Shown here piece by piece: positions 23,142-33,151 of a stretch of 33,259 nucleotides of DNA. Made by a program: the position numbers and the translations under genes. The notes under the pieces are model-generated. The model had not been told where the DNA came from. It did not search any database and saw only the letters and a list, made by a program, of their open reading frames with translations. This stretch comes from Gammaproteobacteria bacterium (GTDB lineage: Bacteria; Pseudomonadota; Gammaproteobacteria; Pseudomonadales; Halieaceae): assembly GCA_030431585.1 (NCBI GenBank), contig JAUIIQ010000013.1, positions 1 to 33,259 of the forward strand. Direction: 5' to 3'. Position 1 is the first letter of the stretch. Every line of letters begins with the position of its first letter.

Positions 23142-25040
23142 ATGTCTAGAATTCATCGCCTCTCCACGAGGCTGGCCAACCAGATTGCCGCCGGTGAAGT
23201 GGTAGAGCGCCCCGCCTCAGTGGTCAAGGAGGTATTGGAAAACAGTCTGGATGCGGGGGCATCGCGGATCGATATCGACGTCGAGTCCGGCGGTGTAAAA
23301 CTCATCCGGGTGCGCGACAATGGCGATGGTATCGCCCCGGACGATATGCCCCTGGCCATGGCGCGTCACGCCACCAGTAAAATCAGTTCACTGGAAGACC
23401 TGGAGGCGTTAGGCAGCCTGGGTTTTCGCGGAGAGGCGCTGGCGAGCATAGGCTCTGTATCCCGTTTGACTCTCACCAGTAACGCAGCTGGCACCGGCAG
23501 CGAGGGCATAGCTGCTGCCTGTGAGGGCAGGGAGATGGATGTGGTGATCAGGCCCGCCCCGCATCCTCGCGGCACGACAGTGGAAGTGCGCGACCTGTTC
23601 TTCAACACGCCGGCCAGGCGAAAGTTTCTGCGCACTGAAAAGACCGAGTTCAATCATCTTGAAGAAGTGGTCAAGCGACTGGCCCTGTCACGCTTTGACG
23701 TGGCTTTCAGCCTGCGTCACAACGGGCGTGCGATTCACCAGCTGAAAGCCGGCACCGACGAGCTGGAGCGGAGGCGTCGGGTTGCCACCGTATGTGGGCC
23801 TGCGTTTATGGAGCAGGCCCTGTATATCGAAAACGAGCGAGGGGGTGAGGCGGCCTATGGTCTGAGATTGTGGGGCTGGGTGGGTTTGCCCACCTTTTCA
23901 CGCAGCCAGGCGGATTTGCAGTACTTTTTTGTCAACGGCAGGGTCATACGCGACAAGCTTATCGCGCATGCGGTCAAGCAAGCCTACCGGGACGTTCTCT
24001 ATCATGGCCGCCACCCCGCGTTCGTGCTTTATCTCGATGTTGACCCGGCCCAGGTGGATGTGAATGTCCACCCGACCAAACATGAAGTGCGCTTTCGTGA
24101 TGGTCGCAGTGTGCATAATTTCATTTTTTCCACCTTGCATCGGGCTCTTGCCGAGGTCAGGCCGGGCACAGCGCACGTCGAGCAACTGCCGGACAACCTG
24201 GTGCCAGCTGGCGATGGTACGATGATCGATACCCGCACCGGCGAAATTCGCGAGCAGGGGGGCTTGTCCTGGGGCGTGCAGCCCTCAGCGGCTGCGGCAG
24301 GCGGCCTGCCGGCCGAGGGGCAGCGCGGCACCAGCGCTGCACCGTCAGGTGCATACGGGCGTTACAGCGAAGCATCGAGCGCGGCCGGGCAGGCGCAATT
24401 GGCGGCCTATCGGCAACTTCATCAGGCTCTACCAGGACAGGATTCAGAGGAAGATGTCCCGCCTTTGGGCTATGCCCTTGCGCAGCTCAAAGGTATTTAT
24501 ATTCTGGCAGAGAATGCGGCTGGGCTGGTGCTGGTGGACATGCATGCTGCGCATGAGCGAATTACCTACGAAGGTCTCAAGGCTGCCCGAGACCAGCAGG
24601 GTATTCGCAGTCAACCCCTGTTGGTGCCCCAGCCTGTGGCCGTTAGCCAGCGTGAAGTTCAGGTGGCCGGTGAGCACGCCGACTTGTTCCGGCGCCTGGG
24701 GATGAGTGTTGACGCTGCGGGAGAGGAGTCACTGGTCATTCGTGAGGTCCCCGTGTTGTTGCGGGATTCCAACCTGGAGCAGCTGCTACGCGATGTGCTG
24801 GCAGATTTGATCGAGTTTGGCAGCTCCGAACGCATAGAGGCGCACATGGACGAGATCCTTTCCACCATGGCCTGCCATGGCAGTGTGCGTGCCAATCGAC
24901 GTCTTACTGTGCCGGAGATGAACGCTTTGCTGCGGGACATGGAGGAGACAGAACGTTCCGGGCAGTGCAACCATGGTCGCCCGACCTGGACGCAGCTGGG
25001 CATAGATGAACTGGACAAGTTGTTTCTGCGTGGGCGTTAG
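23142..25040 (+). CDS. mutL: DNA mismatch repair protein MutL, with endonuclease motif
   Basis: A 632-residue GHKL ATPase that links MutS recognition to strand removal. N-terminal ATPase motifs are all present: [21 protein letters not shown] and [15 protein letters not shown] proline/alanine-rich linker spans about 350-430. The C-terminal dimerisation domain contains [12 protein letters not shown] at 466-477, which fits the endonuclease signature DQHA-x2-E-x4-E except that Gln is Met. Also present are [10 protein letters not shown] and CNHGRPTW, companions of that signature. E. coli MutL lacks the motif; Pseudomonas-type MutL has it. The enzyme is therefore probably a nicking MutL that works without MutH. 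The start follows a 90 bp gap after amiB with no strong ribosome site. Confidence 0.97.
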   Translation: MSRIHRLSTRLANQIAAGEVVERPASVVKEVLENSLDAGASRIDIDVESGGVKLIRVRDNGDGIAPDDMPLAMARHATSKISSLEDLEALGSLGFRGEALASIGSVSRLTLTSNAAGTGSEGIAAACEGREMDVVIRPAPHPRGTTVEVRDLFFNTPARRKFLRTEKTEFNHLEEVVKRLALSRFDVAFSLRHNGRAIHQLKAGTDELERRRRVATVCGPAFMEQALYIENERGGEAAYGLRLWGWVGLPTFSRSQADLQYFFVNGRVIRDKLIAHAVKQAYRDVLYHGRHPAFVLYLDVDPAQVDVNVHPTKHEVRFRDGRSVHNFIFSTLHRALAEVRPGTAHVEQLPDNLVPAGDGTMIDTRTGEIREQGGLSWGVQPSAAAAGGLPAEGQRGTSAAPSGAYGRYSEASSAAGQAQLAAYRQLHQALPGQDSEEDVPPLGYALAQLKGIYILAENAAGLVLVDMHAAHERITYEGLKAARDQQGIRSQPLLVPQPVAVSQREVQVAGEHADLFRRLGMSVDAAGEESLVIREVPVLLRDSNLEQLLRDVLADLIEFGSSERIEAHMDEILSTMACHGSVRANRRLTVPEMNALLRDMEETERSGQCNHGRPTWTQLGIDELDKLFLRGR

Positions 25041-25071
25041 AGCCCGCGGTGGAGCCCGCCGTGGAGCGTGG
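25040..25071. repeat. Imperfect 12 bp tandem repeat at mutL-miaA junction
   Basis: GAGCCCGCGGTG at 25040-25051 is followed directly by GAGCCCGCCGTG (25052-25063, one change) and a decayed partial third unit GAGCGTGG. It begins in the last base of the mutL stop codon. It probably arose by slippage. Confidence 0.6.
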
Positions 25072-25127
25072 TTGAGCCGCCCGCTGCCATTGGGCTATGC
25101 CCCTGCGCTCACGTCAGGGGTAGGGAG

Positions 25128-26165
25128 GTGAGCAAGCCCAGGCCACAACTGATCTGCCTGATGGGACCAACAGCCTCGGGCAAGACTGACCTGGCCATTG
25201 CGCTCGCCGAGCACCTCGATTGTGAATTGATCAGCGTGGATTCGGCTCTGGTTTATCGTGGCCTGGACATCGGCAGCGCCAAGCCTGATTACCCGCACCA
25301 CCTGGTGGATATACGTGATCCGGCTGATCCATACTCCGCTGCTGCGTTTGCCGCTGATGCAGATCGTCTGTCGGCGGAAATTGTCGGGAGGGGCAAGACA
25401 CCGCTGCTGGTGGGTGGGACCATGTTGTACTTCAAGGCCTTTCTGCACGGGCTGGCGGCCATGCCGGCGGCCGACGCAGAGATTCGACTCGCGATAGAGG
25501 AGCAGGCCGCCGAGCGGGGTTGGCCGCATATTCACGCTGAGCTGGCCGCCGTTGATCCAGTATCTGCTGCCCGTATTCACCCTCATCATTCGCAACGCCT
25601 GACCCGTGCTCTGGAGGTGTATCGCAGCAGCGGGCGCAGCCTCAGTGATTGGCATTCAGCGCAACCGAGCGCCCCTGGCCCCCATGACCTGTACCGCGTC
25701 AGGCAACTGGCGATTACACCCGGCGATCGAGCCGTACTGCACCAGCGGATTGCCCGGCGTTTCGAGCTCATGTTGCAGTCCGGGTTCCTCGAGGAAGTGA
25801 GGGGGCTGCACAATCGCGGCGATCTTCGTGCAGACCTACCGGCTATTCGTGCGGTGGGTTATCGGCAGCTCTGGCAGTACCTGGAGGGCGAGTTATCGCT
25901 GCAGGACGCCGTTACCAATGCGGTGGCTGCGACCCGGCAATTGGCCAAGAGGCAGCTGACCTGGTTACGAAAATGGGATGATCTTGCCTGGATATACAGC
26001 GATAAGGCCGGTAACGTCGAGAAAATGGTCGTCCCTGGCGGTGCTCGCGAGGGTCTGCCGGCAGCGGGGCAGTCATCCGGCGATGAGGTGCTTGCGTACA
26101 ATTTTCCGGTGAATACCAGTGCTGTGGAAGTTGCCTTGAAGTTTTTGCAGGAAGGCCCCATGTAG
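25128..26165 (+). CDS. miaA: tRNA dimethylallyltransferase
   Basis: A 345-residue enzyme that adds a dimethylallyl group to A37 of tRNAs reading UNN codons. The P-loop GPTASGKT is at residues 13-20, followed by [33 protein letters not shown] and [17 protein letters not shown] 25128 is chosen as start because AGGGG ends seven bases before it and the family begins a few residues ahead of the P-loop; the in-frame GTG-type start at 25068 lies within the tandem repeat region. The C-terminus is about 30 residues longer than E. coli MiaA. In E. coli, hfq is partly transcribed from promoters inside miaA, and the gene order miaA-hfq-hflX is kept here. Confidence 0.96.
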   Translation: MSKPRPQLICLMGPTASGKTDLAIALAEHLDCELISVDSALVYRGLDIGSAKPDYPHHLVDIRDPADPYSAAAFAADADRLSAEIVGRGKTPLLVGGTMLYFKAFLHGLAAMPAADAEIRLAIEEQAAERGWPHIHAELAAVDPVSAARIHPHHSQRLTRALEVYRSSGRSLSDWHSAQPSAPGPHDLYRVRQLAITPGDRAVLHQRIARRFELMLQSGFLEEVRGLHNRGDLRADLPAIRAVGYRQLWQYLEGELSLQDAVTNAVAATRQLAKRQLTWLRKWDDLAWIYSDKAGNVEKMVVPGGAREGLPAAGQSSGDEVLAYNFPVNTSAVEVALKFLQEGPM

Positions 26166-26181
26166 TTTGACTGGAATGCAC

Positions 26182-26289
26182 TATACTGTGCGCGAGCAGT
26201 AACGAGGGTCCGTATCCACTCCGTCAGGAAAGGTCTGCGCGGTGATGGCAGAAGGCCCGTTTTTCATTTTTTTCGGCTCGAGTTGAGCC
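26182..26289 (+). promoter_or_regulatory. hfq leader: -10 element, hairpin, U-tracts and RBS-proximal hairpin
   Basis: TATACT at 26182-26187 is a good -10 (no clear -35), predicting a start near 26194. The RNA could pair GGGTC (26206-26210) with GGCCC (26254-26258, one G-U pair) around an inner TCTGC/GCAGA stem (26234-26252). This is followed by TTTTT (26260-26264) and a second run of seven T at 26267-26273. A further perfect GGCTC/GAGCC hairpin (26275-26289) ends just before the hfq ribosome site AGGAG at 26293-26297. This may be an attenuator, an Hfq self-binding leader, or an 80-base small RNA with its own terminator. Confidence 0.45.
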
Positions 26290-26305
26290 TGTAGGAGTAA
26301 TAGCT

Positions 26306-26554
26306 ATGTCAAAAGGGCACACGCTACAAGACCCTTACCTGAACATTCTGCGCAAGGAGCGTGTTCCGGTTTCCATTTACCTGGTGAACGGAATCAAACT
26401 CCAGGGCCAGATTGAGTCCTTCGACCAGTTTGTCGTTCTGCTGAAGAATACCGTCAGCCAGATGGTCTACAAACACGCGATTTCAACTGTTGTTCCCAGC
26501 CGCGTGGTTCGGCTCCCGATGCAGCATCCTCCGGAAGAGGATGGTGACAGCTAG
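26306..26554 (+). CDS. hfq: RNA chaperone Hfq
   Basis: An 82-residue Sm-like protein that forms a hexameric ring and pairs small RNAs with messages. The core is nearly identical to E. coli Hfq: [20 protein letters not shown], then [20 protein letters not shown], then YKHAIS. The proximal-face residues Gln8, the FDQF phenylalanine and the YKH trio are all present. The C-terminal tail is short (about 17 residues) and acidic (PPEEDGDS), against a 30-residue tail in E. coli; this is usual in Pseudomonas-type bacteria. AGGAG at 26293-26297 stands eight bases before the ATG. The leader contains a U-rich, hairpin-containing region that could serve self-regulation. Confidence 0.98.
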   Translation: MSKGHTLQDPYLNILRKERVPVSIYLVNGIKLQGQIESFDQFVVLLKNTVSQMVYKHAISTVVPSRVVRLPMQHPPEEDGDS

Positions 26555-26613
26555 AGCCAAACCCCCGGGCGGTCGCGAATGCGGCCGCTGCGGCTCCCAC
26601 ATCCGAGGTAACC

Positions 26614-27885
26614 TTGTTTTTTGATCGTCCCGATTCCGGAGAGCGAGCCATTCTCGTGCACCTGAATCTTGATAGTGAAGCGGAGCGGGAAGACCCCCGC
26701 GAATTCGAAGAACTCGTGCTGTCCGCAGGAGGAGATCCAGCCGCGTTCATTTTGGGTCATCGCAGCGCGCCGCACCCGCGCACGTTCGTCGGCTCAGGGA
26801 AGCTGGCGGAGATCCGCGATCAATTGGCTGAAAATGAGGCAGAGGTGGTGATGTTCAATCACAGTCTCAGCCCTTCCCAGGAACGTAATCTCGAGCAGGA
26901 ACTGTGTTGCAGGGTGCTGGACCGCACCGGCCTGATCCTGGATATCTTCGCCCAGCGGGCGCGTACCCATGAAGGCAAGCTTCAGGTGGAGTTGGCGCAG
27001 TTGCAACACATGAGTACTCGCCTGGTTCGAGGCTGGACTCACCTGGAGCGACAGAAAGGTGGAATAGGGTTGCGCGGCCCTGGAGAAACCCAGTTGGAGA
27101 CTGACCGTCGCCTTCTGCGCGCGCGTATCAAGTCCATCAGTGCTCGCCTTGAGAAGGTGCGTAAGCAACGGGATCAGGGGCGCCGTTCGCGTCGGCGTCA
27201 GGAGATTCCCACTGTTTCCCTGGTGGGTTATACCAACGCCGGGAAGTCCACCCTGTTCAATTATATTACCGAGTCGGGTGTGTATGCGGCTGATCAGCTG
27301 TTTGCAACGCTGGACCCAACCCTGCGCAGGCTGGAACTCGACAATGTGGGCCCCGTTGTGTTGGCCGACACGGTGGGGTTTATCGCCCATTTGCCGCATA
27401 AACTGGTGGAGGCTTTCAAGGCTACCCTGGAAGAGACTCTCAACGCGGATCTCCTGCTTCACGTGGTGGATGCTGCCAGTGGTGAGCGTGAAGACAACAT
27501 CTATCAGGTGGAAGAGGTGCTCGCGGAAATTGGCGCACAGGACATCCCGCTTTTGCAGGTTTTCAACAAGCTGGATCTGCTTGAGCAAGCGCCGCGTATA
27601 GATCGGGACAGCGAAGGCAAGCCTGAACGGGTCTGGCTGAGCGCGGTGACGGGCGCGGGTGTCGACCTGCTGTTCGAGGCGATCAGCGAACTGGTCGGGC
27701 AGGATATGGTCAATGAAGAAATTGATATCACGCCTGAGCAGGGCGGTCTGCGCGCCGCCCTGTACCGGCTTGGCGCGGTAGAGAGGGAAAAGTATTCAGA
27801 TGATGGCGTGGCGCACCTGCAGGTGCGTCTGCCCAGAGCAGACTGGAACCGACTGATGAAAAAAGGCCCGGAGCCGCTGTGGTGA
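26614..27885 (+). CDS. hflX: Ribosome-rescue GTPase HflX
   Basis: A 423-residue GTPase that splits stalled 70S ribosomes, important under heat or antibiotic stress. It starts at TTG 26614 with GAGG five bases upstream; the following FFDRPDSGERAILVH aligns with the E. coli N-terminus (MFDRYDAGEQAVLVH), confirming the unusual start codon. The HflX domain contains FVGSGKLAEI and the very conserved stretch from RARTHEGKLQVELAQLQ to GPGETQLETDRR. The G domain has G1 GYTNAGKST at 205-213, G3 DTVGF and G4 NKLD. It lies 59 bp after hfq, as in E. coli, and is followed by hflK after 116 bp. Confidence 0.97.
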   Translation: MFFDRPDSGERAILVHLNLDSEAEREDPREFEELVLSAGGDPAAFILGHRSAPHPRTFVGSGKLAEIRDQLAENEAEVVMFNHSLSPSQERNLEQELCCRVLDRTGLILDIFAQRARTHEGKLQVELAQLQHMSTRLVRGWTHLERQKGGIGLRGPGETQLETDRRLLRARIKSISARLEKVRKQRDQGRRSRRRQEIPTVSLVGYTNAGKSTLFNYITESGVYAADQLFATLDPTLRRLELDNVGPVVLADTVGFIAHLPHKLVEAFKATLEETLNADLLLHVVDAASGEREDNIYQVEEVLAEIGAQDIPLLQVFNKLDLLEQAPRIDRDSEGKPERVWLSAVTGAGVDLLFEAISELVGQDMVNEEIDITPEQGGLRAALYRLGAVEREKYSDDGVAHLQVRLPRADWNRLMKKGPEPLW

Positions 27886-28001
27886 AAGACAGCGTAACGG
27901 CGGTCGGCCGAACCTTCAGCGGAGAAAAACCGAACCATTGCAGGGTGCCACCGCGCACCCGTAGTGCTAGACTCTTCCGACTTTGAAAACAGGAGTACAT
28001 T

Positions 28002-29162
28002 ATGGCCTGGAATGAACCGGGTGGCGGTAACAACAAAGGGCCGAAAGACCCATGGGGTGGAGGTGACCAGGGGCCACCGGACCTCGACGAGGCGTTGAAG
28101 AAGCTACAGGAGAAAATGGGCGGCCTGTTCGGCCGTAAATCCGGCTCTGGCGGTGGAGGCAATACTCCGGCTGTGTCAGGAGCCTTTTTTGGCGTTATAG
28201 CAATTGTTGCGCTGGTAGTCTGGGCGTTGATGGGTTTTTACCAGATCGACGAGCAGGAGCGTGCGGTGGTTCTGCGCTTTGGCAAGTACCACGACACGGT
28301 GCAACCGGGCTTGCAGTGGAACCCACCCATGATCGACGAAGTGATCAAGGTCAATACCACCAAGGTGAGGGCAGCCAGCTTCCGTGAGACTATGCTCACC
28401 CAGGACGAAAACATCGTCGAGGTGAACATGTCGGTGCAATACGTCATCAATGATCCTGATAAATTTGTGTTGAAAGTGCGCGATCCCGAGCGCTCTCTGC
28501 AGCACGCTACCCAGAGTGCTCTGCGCCATGTGGTCGGCGATACAGGTATGGATCTGGTGCTGACTGAAGGCCGGGTAAAGATTGCCGGAGACGTGAAAGG
28601 TCGCTTGCAGGAGTATCTGAATCTCTACGAGACGGGCATTCTGGTAAGCACTGTCAACGTTGATGACGCCAAGCCGCCCAGTCAGGTGCAGGCCGCCTTT
28701 GATGATGTAATCAAGGCACGGGAAGACGAGGAGCGGGTGAAGAATGAAGCGCAGGCTTATGCCAACGGGATCGTTCCAGAGGCTAGAGGTGCCGCCCAGC
28801 GGCAGATTGAAGAGGCCAACGCCTACAAGGAACAGGTGATCGCCAACGCCGAAGGTGAAGCGTCCCGTTTCAGTAAATTGCTGGCGGAATATCGCAAATC
28901 TCCAGAGGTTACCCGCGAGCGCCTGTACCTTGATGCGGTGCAGGCCGTTTACGGTAATACCAGCAAGGTGATGGTAGACGTGGAAGGAGGTAACAATATG
29001 ATGTACCTGCCTCTGGACAAGCTTGCCGAGCAAAGCCAGAACCGTGCCCTCAGGGCGCCTGTTCTGGACAGCAACGCACTTCGTGAAATTACCAATGCCG
29101 TAACCGAACAGCTGCGTCGCGACGCAGCCGCGTCCGGTTCGACTCGCCGTGGAGGTCGCTGA
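28002..29162 (+). CDS. hflK: FtsH protease modulator HflK
   Basis: A 386-residue SPFH/band-7 membrane protein that with HflC encloses the FtsH protease in the inner membrane and restrains it. The N-terminal 57 residues are rich in Gly, Pro and Asn (PWGGGDQGPPDLDE), as in the family. One membrane helix spans about 60-80 (GVIAIVALVVWALMGFY), then the periplasmic SPFH domain begins at QIDEQERAVVLRFGKY. A long coiled-coil helix (about 225-300, AFDDVIKAREDEERVKNEAQAYAN) and a C-terminal hydrophobic-polar tail follow. AGGAG is 7 bases before the ATG. The hairpin GGGTGC/GCACCC at about 27942-27959 in the gap after hflX has no T-tract. hflC follows after only two bases. Confidence 0.97.
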   Translation: MAWNEPGGGNNKGPKDPWGGGDQGPPDLDEALKKLQEKMGGLFGRKSGSGGGGNTPAVSGAFFGVIAIVALVVWALMGFYQIDEQERAVVLRFGKYHDTVQPGLQWNPPMIDEVIKVNTTKVRAASFRETMLTQDENIVEVNMSVQYVINDPDKFVLKVRDPERSLQHATQSALRHVVGDTGMDLVLTEGRVKIAGDVKGRLQEYLNLYETGILVSTVNVDDAKPPSQVQAAFDDVIKAREDEERVKNEAQAYANGIVPEARGAAQRQIEEANAYKEQVIANAEGEASRFSKLLAEYRKSPEVTRERLYLDAVQAVYGNTSKVMVDVEGGNNMMYLPLDKLAEQSQNRALRAPVLDSNALREITNAVTEQLRRDAAASGSTRRGGR

Positions 29163-29164
29163 TC

Positions 29165-30040
29165 ATGTCCAGCCGTAATATGACTGTATTGATTTTGTTG
29201 GCCCTGGTGGTGTTTGTCGCCAACAGCGCGCTGTATGTCATCAAGGAAACCGAGCGCGGCGTATTACTTCGCTTCGGTGAAGTGGTGAATCCCGATATCC
29301 AGCCCGGGCTGCATGTGAAGATTCCCTTCGTGAATAATGTTCGCAAGTTCGATGGGCGTGTGCTGACCGTGGACTCACAGCCGGAGCGTTTCTTCACCCA
29401 GGAGAAAAAGGCTCTGATCGTTGACTCCTATGCCAAGTTCCAGGTAGCGGATACCGCCAAATTCTACACTGCTACCAATGGTGAAGAGGCACGAGCCGCC
29501 GGTCTGCTGGCGCAGCGCATCAACGATGGTCTGCGTAACCAGGTGGCTGTTCGAACTGTACAGGAAGTTGTCTCGGGCGAGCGCGATCAGCTGATGGATG
29601 ACATCACTGACGAGCTGAATAAGGTCGCGTTGACAGAACTGGGTGTTCGCGTTGTGGACGTGCGGGTCAAGAAGATCGATCTGCCCCCGGATGTGTCCGA
29701 GTCTGTTTATCGTAGGATGAATGCTGAGCGTGAGAAGGAAGCACGCGAATTACGCTCTCAAGGTCAGGAACTGGCCGAGGGGATTCGCGCTGCCGCTGAT
29801 CGCGAAGTAACGGTACTGACGGCGAACGCCTACAAGGAGTCAGAGCAGATTCGGGGTGAGGGTGATGCGCAGGCCACCGGTATTTATGCCCAGGCATTCA
29901 ACCAGGACCCGGAGTTTTATTCCTTCACCCGTAGCTTGAAAGCCTATCAGGAGGCGTTCAGTGGACAGGGTGATGTGTTGTTGCTGCAGCCTGACAGTGA
30001 GTTCTTTCGCTACCTGAAGGATTCCAAAGGCGGTAGTTAG
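29165..30040 (+). CDS. hflC: FtsH protease modulator HflC
   Basis: A 291-residue partner of HflK. A single membrane helix at residues about 6-25 (MTVLILLALVVFVANSALYV) is followed by the SPFH domain, KETERGVLLRFGEVVNPDIQPGLHVKIPF. A coiled-coil helix (about 180-250, YRRMNAEREKEARELRSQGQ) and the family C-terminus (FYSFTRSLKAYQEAF) follow. Length is close to that of E. coli HflC (334), somewhat shorter. It starts two bases after the hflK stop, a clear operon arrangement giving equal expression of the two subunits. A strong terminator lies 85 bp downstream of its stop and ends the hfl transcription unit. Confidence 0.97.
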   Translation: MSSRNMTVLILLALVVFVANSALYVIKETERGVLLRFGEVVNPDIQPGLHVKIPFVNNVRKFDGRVLTVDSQPERFFTQEKKALIVDSYAKFQVADTAKFYTATNGEEARAAGLLAQRINDGLRNQVAVRTVQEVVSGERDQLMDDITDELNKVALTELGVRVVDVRVKKIDLPPDVSESVYRRMNAEREKEARELRSQGQELAEGIRAAADREVTVLTANAYKESEQIRGEGDAQATGIYAQAFNQDPEFYSFTRSLKAYQEAFSGQGDVLLLQPDSEFFRYLKDSKGGS

Positions 30041-30124
30041 CCAGCGCCTCGCATACGGTAAGAGAGACAATAACCGGCAAAAATCACGGGTATTGACTCA
30101 GCAGACTGTGATAGCATTCCGCAA

Positions 30125-30172
30125 CCGTGGGAACCGTCGTTTGAGCCACAAACGATGGCCCCGCGGTTTTTT
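30125..30172 (+). terminator. Strong intrinsic terminator after hflC
   Basis: CCGTGGG (30125-30131) pairs with CCCGCGG (30160-30166), and CCGTCGTTTG (30134-30143) pairs with CAAACGATGG (30149-30158). Only a small AA/C internal loop separates the two stems (one G-U pair in each), and the loop is AGCCA. Six T residues follow at 30167-30172. This 17 bp interrupted stem is the best terminator in the window. It separates the hfl genes from the DUF2065-hisZ-purA group. A TTGACT at 30093-30098 just upstream may be part of a promoter, in which case the hairpin could act as an attenuator. Confidence 0.9.
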
Positions 30173-30199
30173 GTGTCTGGCTGATTGTATGGAGGTTTT

Positions 30200-30391
30200 G
30201 TGGATTTCTGGCACGTACTTCCCGCGGCCCTGGCACTGGTATTGATCATTGAGGGTTTGATGCCTTTTATCAGCCCCGATCGCTGGCGCAATATGCTCGC
30301 AATGGTGGCGCAGATGGATGATCAAGTGATTCGCAGGATCGGCTTAGGCAGTATGTTGCTGGGCGTCGCCCTGCTTTATCTGGTGAATTGA
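30200..30391 (+). CDS. DUF2065 small inner-membrane protein (YjeT-like)
   Basis: A 63-residue protein with two predicted membrane helices, at about residues 6-22 (LPAALALVLIIEGLMPF) and 46-62 (RIGLGSMLLGVALLYLV), separated by a short polar loop with DRWRNML. This matches DUF2065, known in E. coli as YjeT and placed between hflC and purA there too. The function is unknown. GTG 30200 is taken as the start since GGAGG (30191-30195) precedes it; an in-frame TTG at 30185 would put the ribosome site inside the gene. hisZ starts nine bases after its stop, so the two are almost certainly co-transcribed. It lies beyond the hflC terminator, suggesting expression apart from hflKC. Confidence 0.88.
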   Translation: MDFWHVLPAALALVLIIEGLMPFISPDRWRNMLAMVAQMDDQVIRRIGLGSMLLGVALLYLVN

Positions 30392-30400
30392 AGGCTTTGC

Positions 30401-31567
30401 ATGACATCGGTTGATCGCTGGCAACTGCCGGACGGTATTGAAGAGGTTCTGCCCGCGCAGGCTGCCACTGTGGAGCAGTTGCGCAGACGTCTGCTGGACC
30501 TGTTTCGCAGCTGGGGGTATGAGCTGGTCATTCCCCCGCTGGTGGAATTTACCGATTCCCTGCTTATTGGCCTGGGCCACGACCTGGACCTGCTCACGTT
30601 CAAGCTGACGGACCAGCTTTCCGGCCGCAGTATGGGCGTGCGCGCCGATATCACTCCGCAGGTGGCGCGGATCGACGCGCACAGCCTTGCGCCGCAAGGC
30701 GTCTCCCGCCTGTGCTATGCCGGATCAATCCTGCATACGCGTCCAAAGTCGCTGATGGCCTCACGTTCTCCCATTCAACTGGGCGCTGAGATCTATGGTG
30801 ATGGCAGCCTGGCGGCAGATGTTGAAGTTATCAATCTGATGCTGGCTACGCTGGATGCCGCCGGACTGTCGCAAGAGTACACCCTGGACCTGGGGCATGT
30901 GGGTATCTACGAAGCATTGCTGGATGCCGCCGACCTGGACGCTGAGCAGGAGGCGAGCGTGTTTGACTGCCTGCAACGCAAGTCCGTGCCTGACCTGACG
31001 CTGGCCCTGGATGACGTGGCCGAAGACATTGCCGCCCTGATCATGGGTCTGGTGGACCTGCATGGTGACGACAGTGTACTGGCAGCGGCCCGTGACCTGC
31101 TCGCCGATCGGGCGCCGCGCGCGCTCGCCGCCGTCGATGCGCTGCAGGAGGTCGCTGATGCTGTTCGCAGGCAGCGTCCACATTTGCCTGTGTATTTCGA
31201 TCTCGCTGAATTGCGCGGTTATCACTACCACACCGGTATTGTCTTTGCCGCCTATGTCCAGGGGCATGGCCAGGCACTGGCAAATGGTGGCCGTTACAAC
31301 GGCGTGGGTGAGGTGTTTGGTCGTGCACGTCCCGCCACTGGCTTCGCGACGGACCTGAAAGCCCTGATGGGGCTGGTGTCCGTTCCGCCAGAGACCTTGA
31401 GCGCGATCAGCATGCCCGATAGCGATGATCCGGGCCTGTTGCGCATGGTCGAGCAGCTTCGCGCAGCAGGAGAAGTGGTGATCAGTAACCTGGGCGGCGC
31501 TCATGACGACCGCTGTGACCGGGTGTTGGTGGACGCAGACGGGGCCTGGCAGGTGCAGGACTTGTAG
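30401..31567 (+). CDS. hisZ: ATP phosphoribosyltransferase regulatory subunit
   Basis: A 388-residue class II tRNA-synthetase-like protein (HisRS paralogue) that binds the short form of HisG and allows histidine feedback control of the first step of histidine synthesis. It opens with WQLPDGIEEVLPAQA, and the synthetase-like core contains GVRADITPQVARID, LGAEIYGDGSLAADVEVI, RGYHYHTGIVFAAYV and GGRYNGVGEVFGRARPATGFATDL. The C-terminal anticodon-binding domain of HisRS is absent, as is usual for HisZ. GAAGG is seven bases before the ATG. Its presence predicts a short HisG elsewhere in the genome. It sits between DUF2065 and purA, an order known from Pseudomonas but not E. coli. Confidence 0.96.
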   Translation: MTSVDRWQLPDGIEEVLPAQAATVEQLRRRLLDLFRSWGYELVIPPLVEFTDSLLIGLGHDLDLLTFKLTDQLSGRSMGVRADITPQVARIDAHSLAPQGVSRLCYAGSILHTRPKSLMASRSPIQLGAEIYGDGSLAADVEVINLMLATLDAAGLSQEYTLDLGHVGIYEALLDAADLDAEQEASVFDCLQRKSVPDLTLALDDVAEDIAALIMGLVDLHGDDSVLAAARDLLADRAPRALAAVDALQEVADAVRRQRPHLPVYFDLAELRGYHYHTGIVFAAYVQGHGQALANGGRYNGVGEVFGRARPATGFATDLKALMGLVSVPPETLSAISMPDSDDPGLLRMVEQLRAAGEVVISNLGGAHDDRCDRVLVDADGAWQVQDL

Positions 31568-31679
31568 CTGGAAAGGCGTTGCGTCACGCTGCTATGCGGG
31601 CAGCTGTGGGACAGCAAGAATCAGGATGTACACGCATTGTCACCCCTGCATTGGCGGAGCGCCGCCTGCATGGTCGTGA

Positions 31680-33023
<1,344 letters not shown>

Positions 33024-33047
33024 GCCCAACCCACTGCTTCTTCTGTC

Positions 33048-33065
33048 GCGCTGCTCCGGCAGCGC
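33048..33065 (+). terminator. Hairpin after purA, possible terminator
   Basis: GCGCTGC (33048-33054) and GCAGCGC (33059-33065) form a perfect 7 bp GC-rich stem with the stable loop TCCG, 24 bp after the purA stop. No T-tract follows directly, so it may be a Rho-assisted end or only an RNA-stabilising hairpin. Confidence 0.4.
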
Positions 33066-33093
33066 ATAGCTGCGTGCTCCGCGCACAACTGCT

Positions 33094-33119
33094 TTGACTT
33101 TTCAAATATTGTCTATACT
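33094..33119 (+). promoter_or_regulatory. Candidate promoter for the terminal membrane-protein gene
   Basis: TTGACT (33094-33099) and TATACT (33114-33119) are good hexamers, but with only 14 bp between them; the region is AT-rich compared with its surroundings. A start near 33126 would give a leader of about 26 bases ending in the ribosome site GGAGG at 33141-33145. Confidence 0.4.
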
Positions 33120-33151
33120 TGTGCAAGGCAGGTGGACGAAGGAGGTTCCCA

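Noticed and set aside
26794-27588. Minus-strand open frame opposite hflX
   Set aside because: Shadow of the strongly conserved hflX; composition typical of antisense reading.
28176-29033. Minus-strand open frame opposite hflK
   Set aside because: Shadow of hflK; no recognisable motif and no upstream signals.
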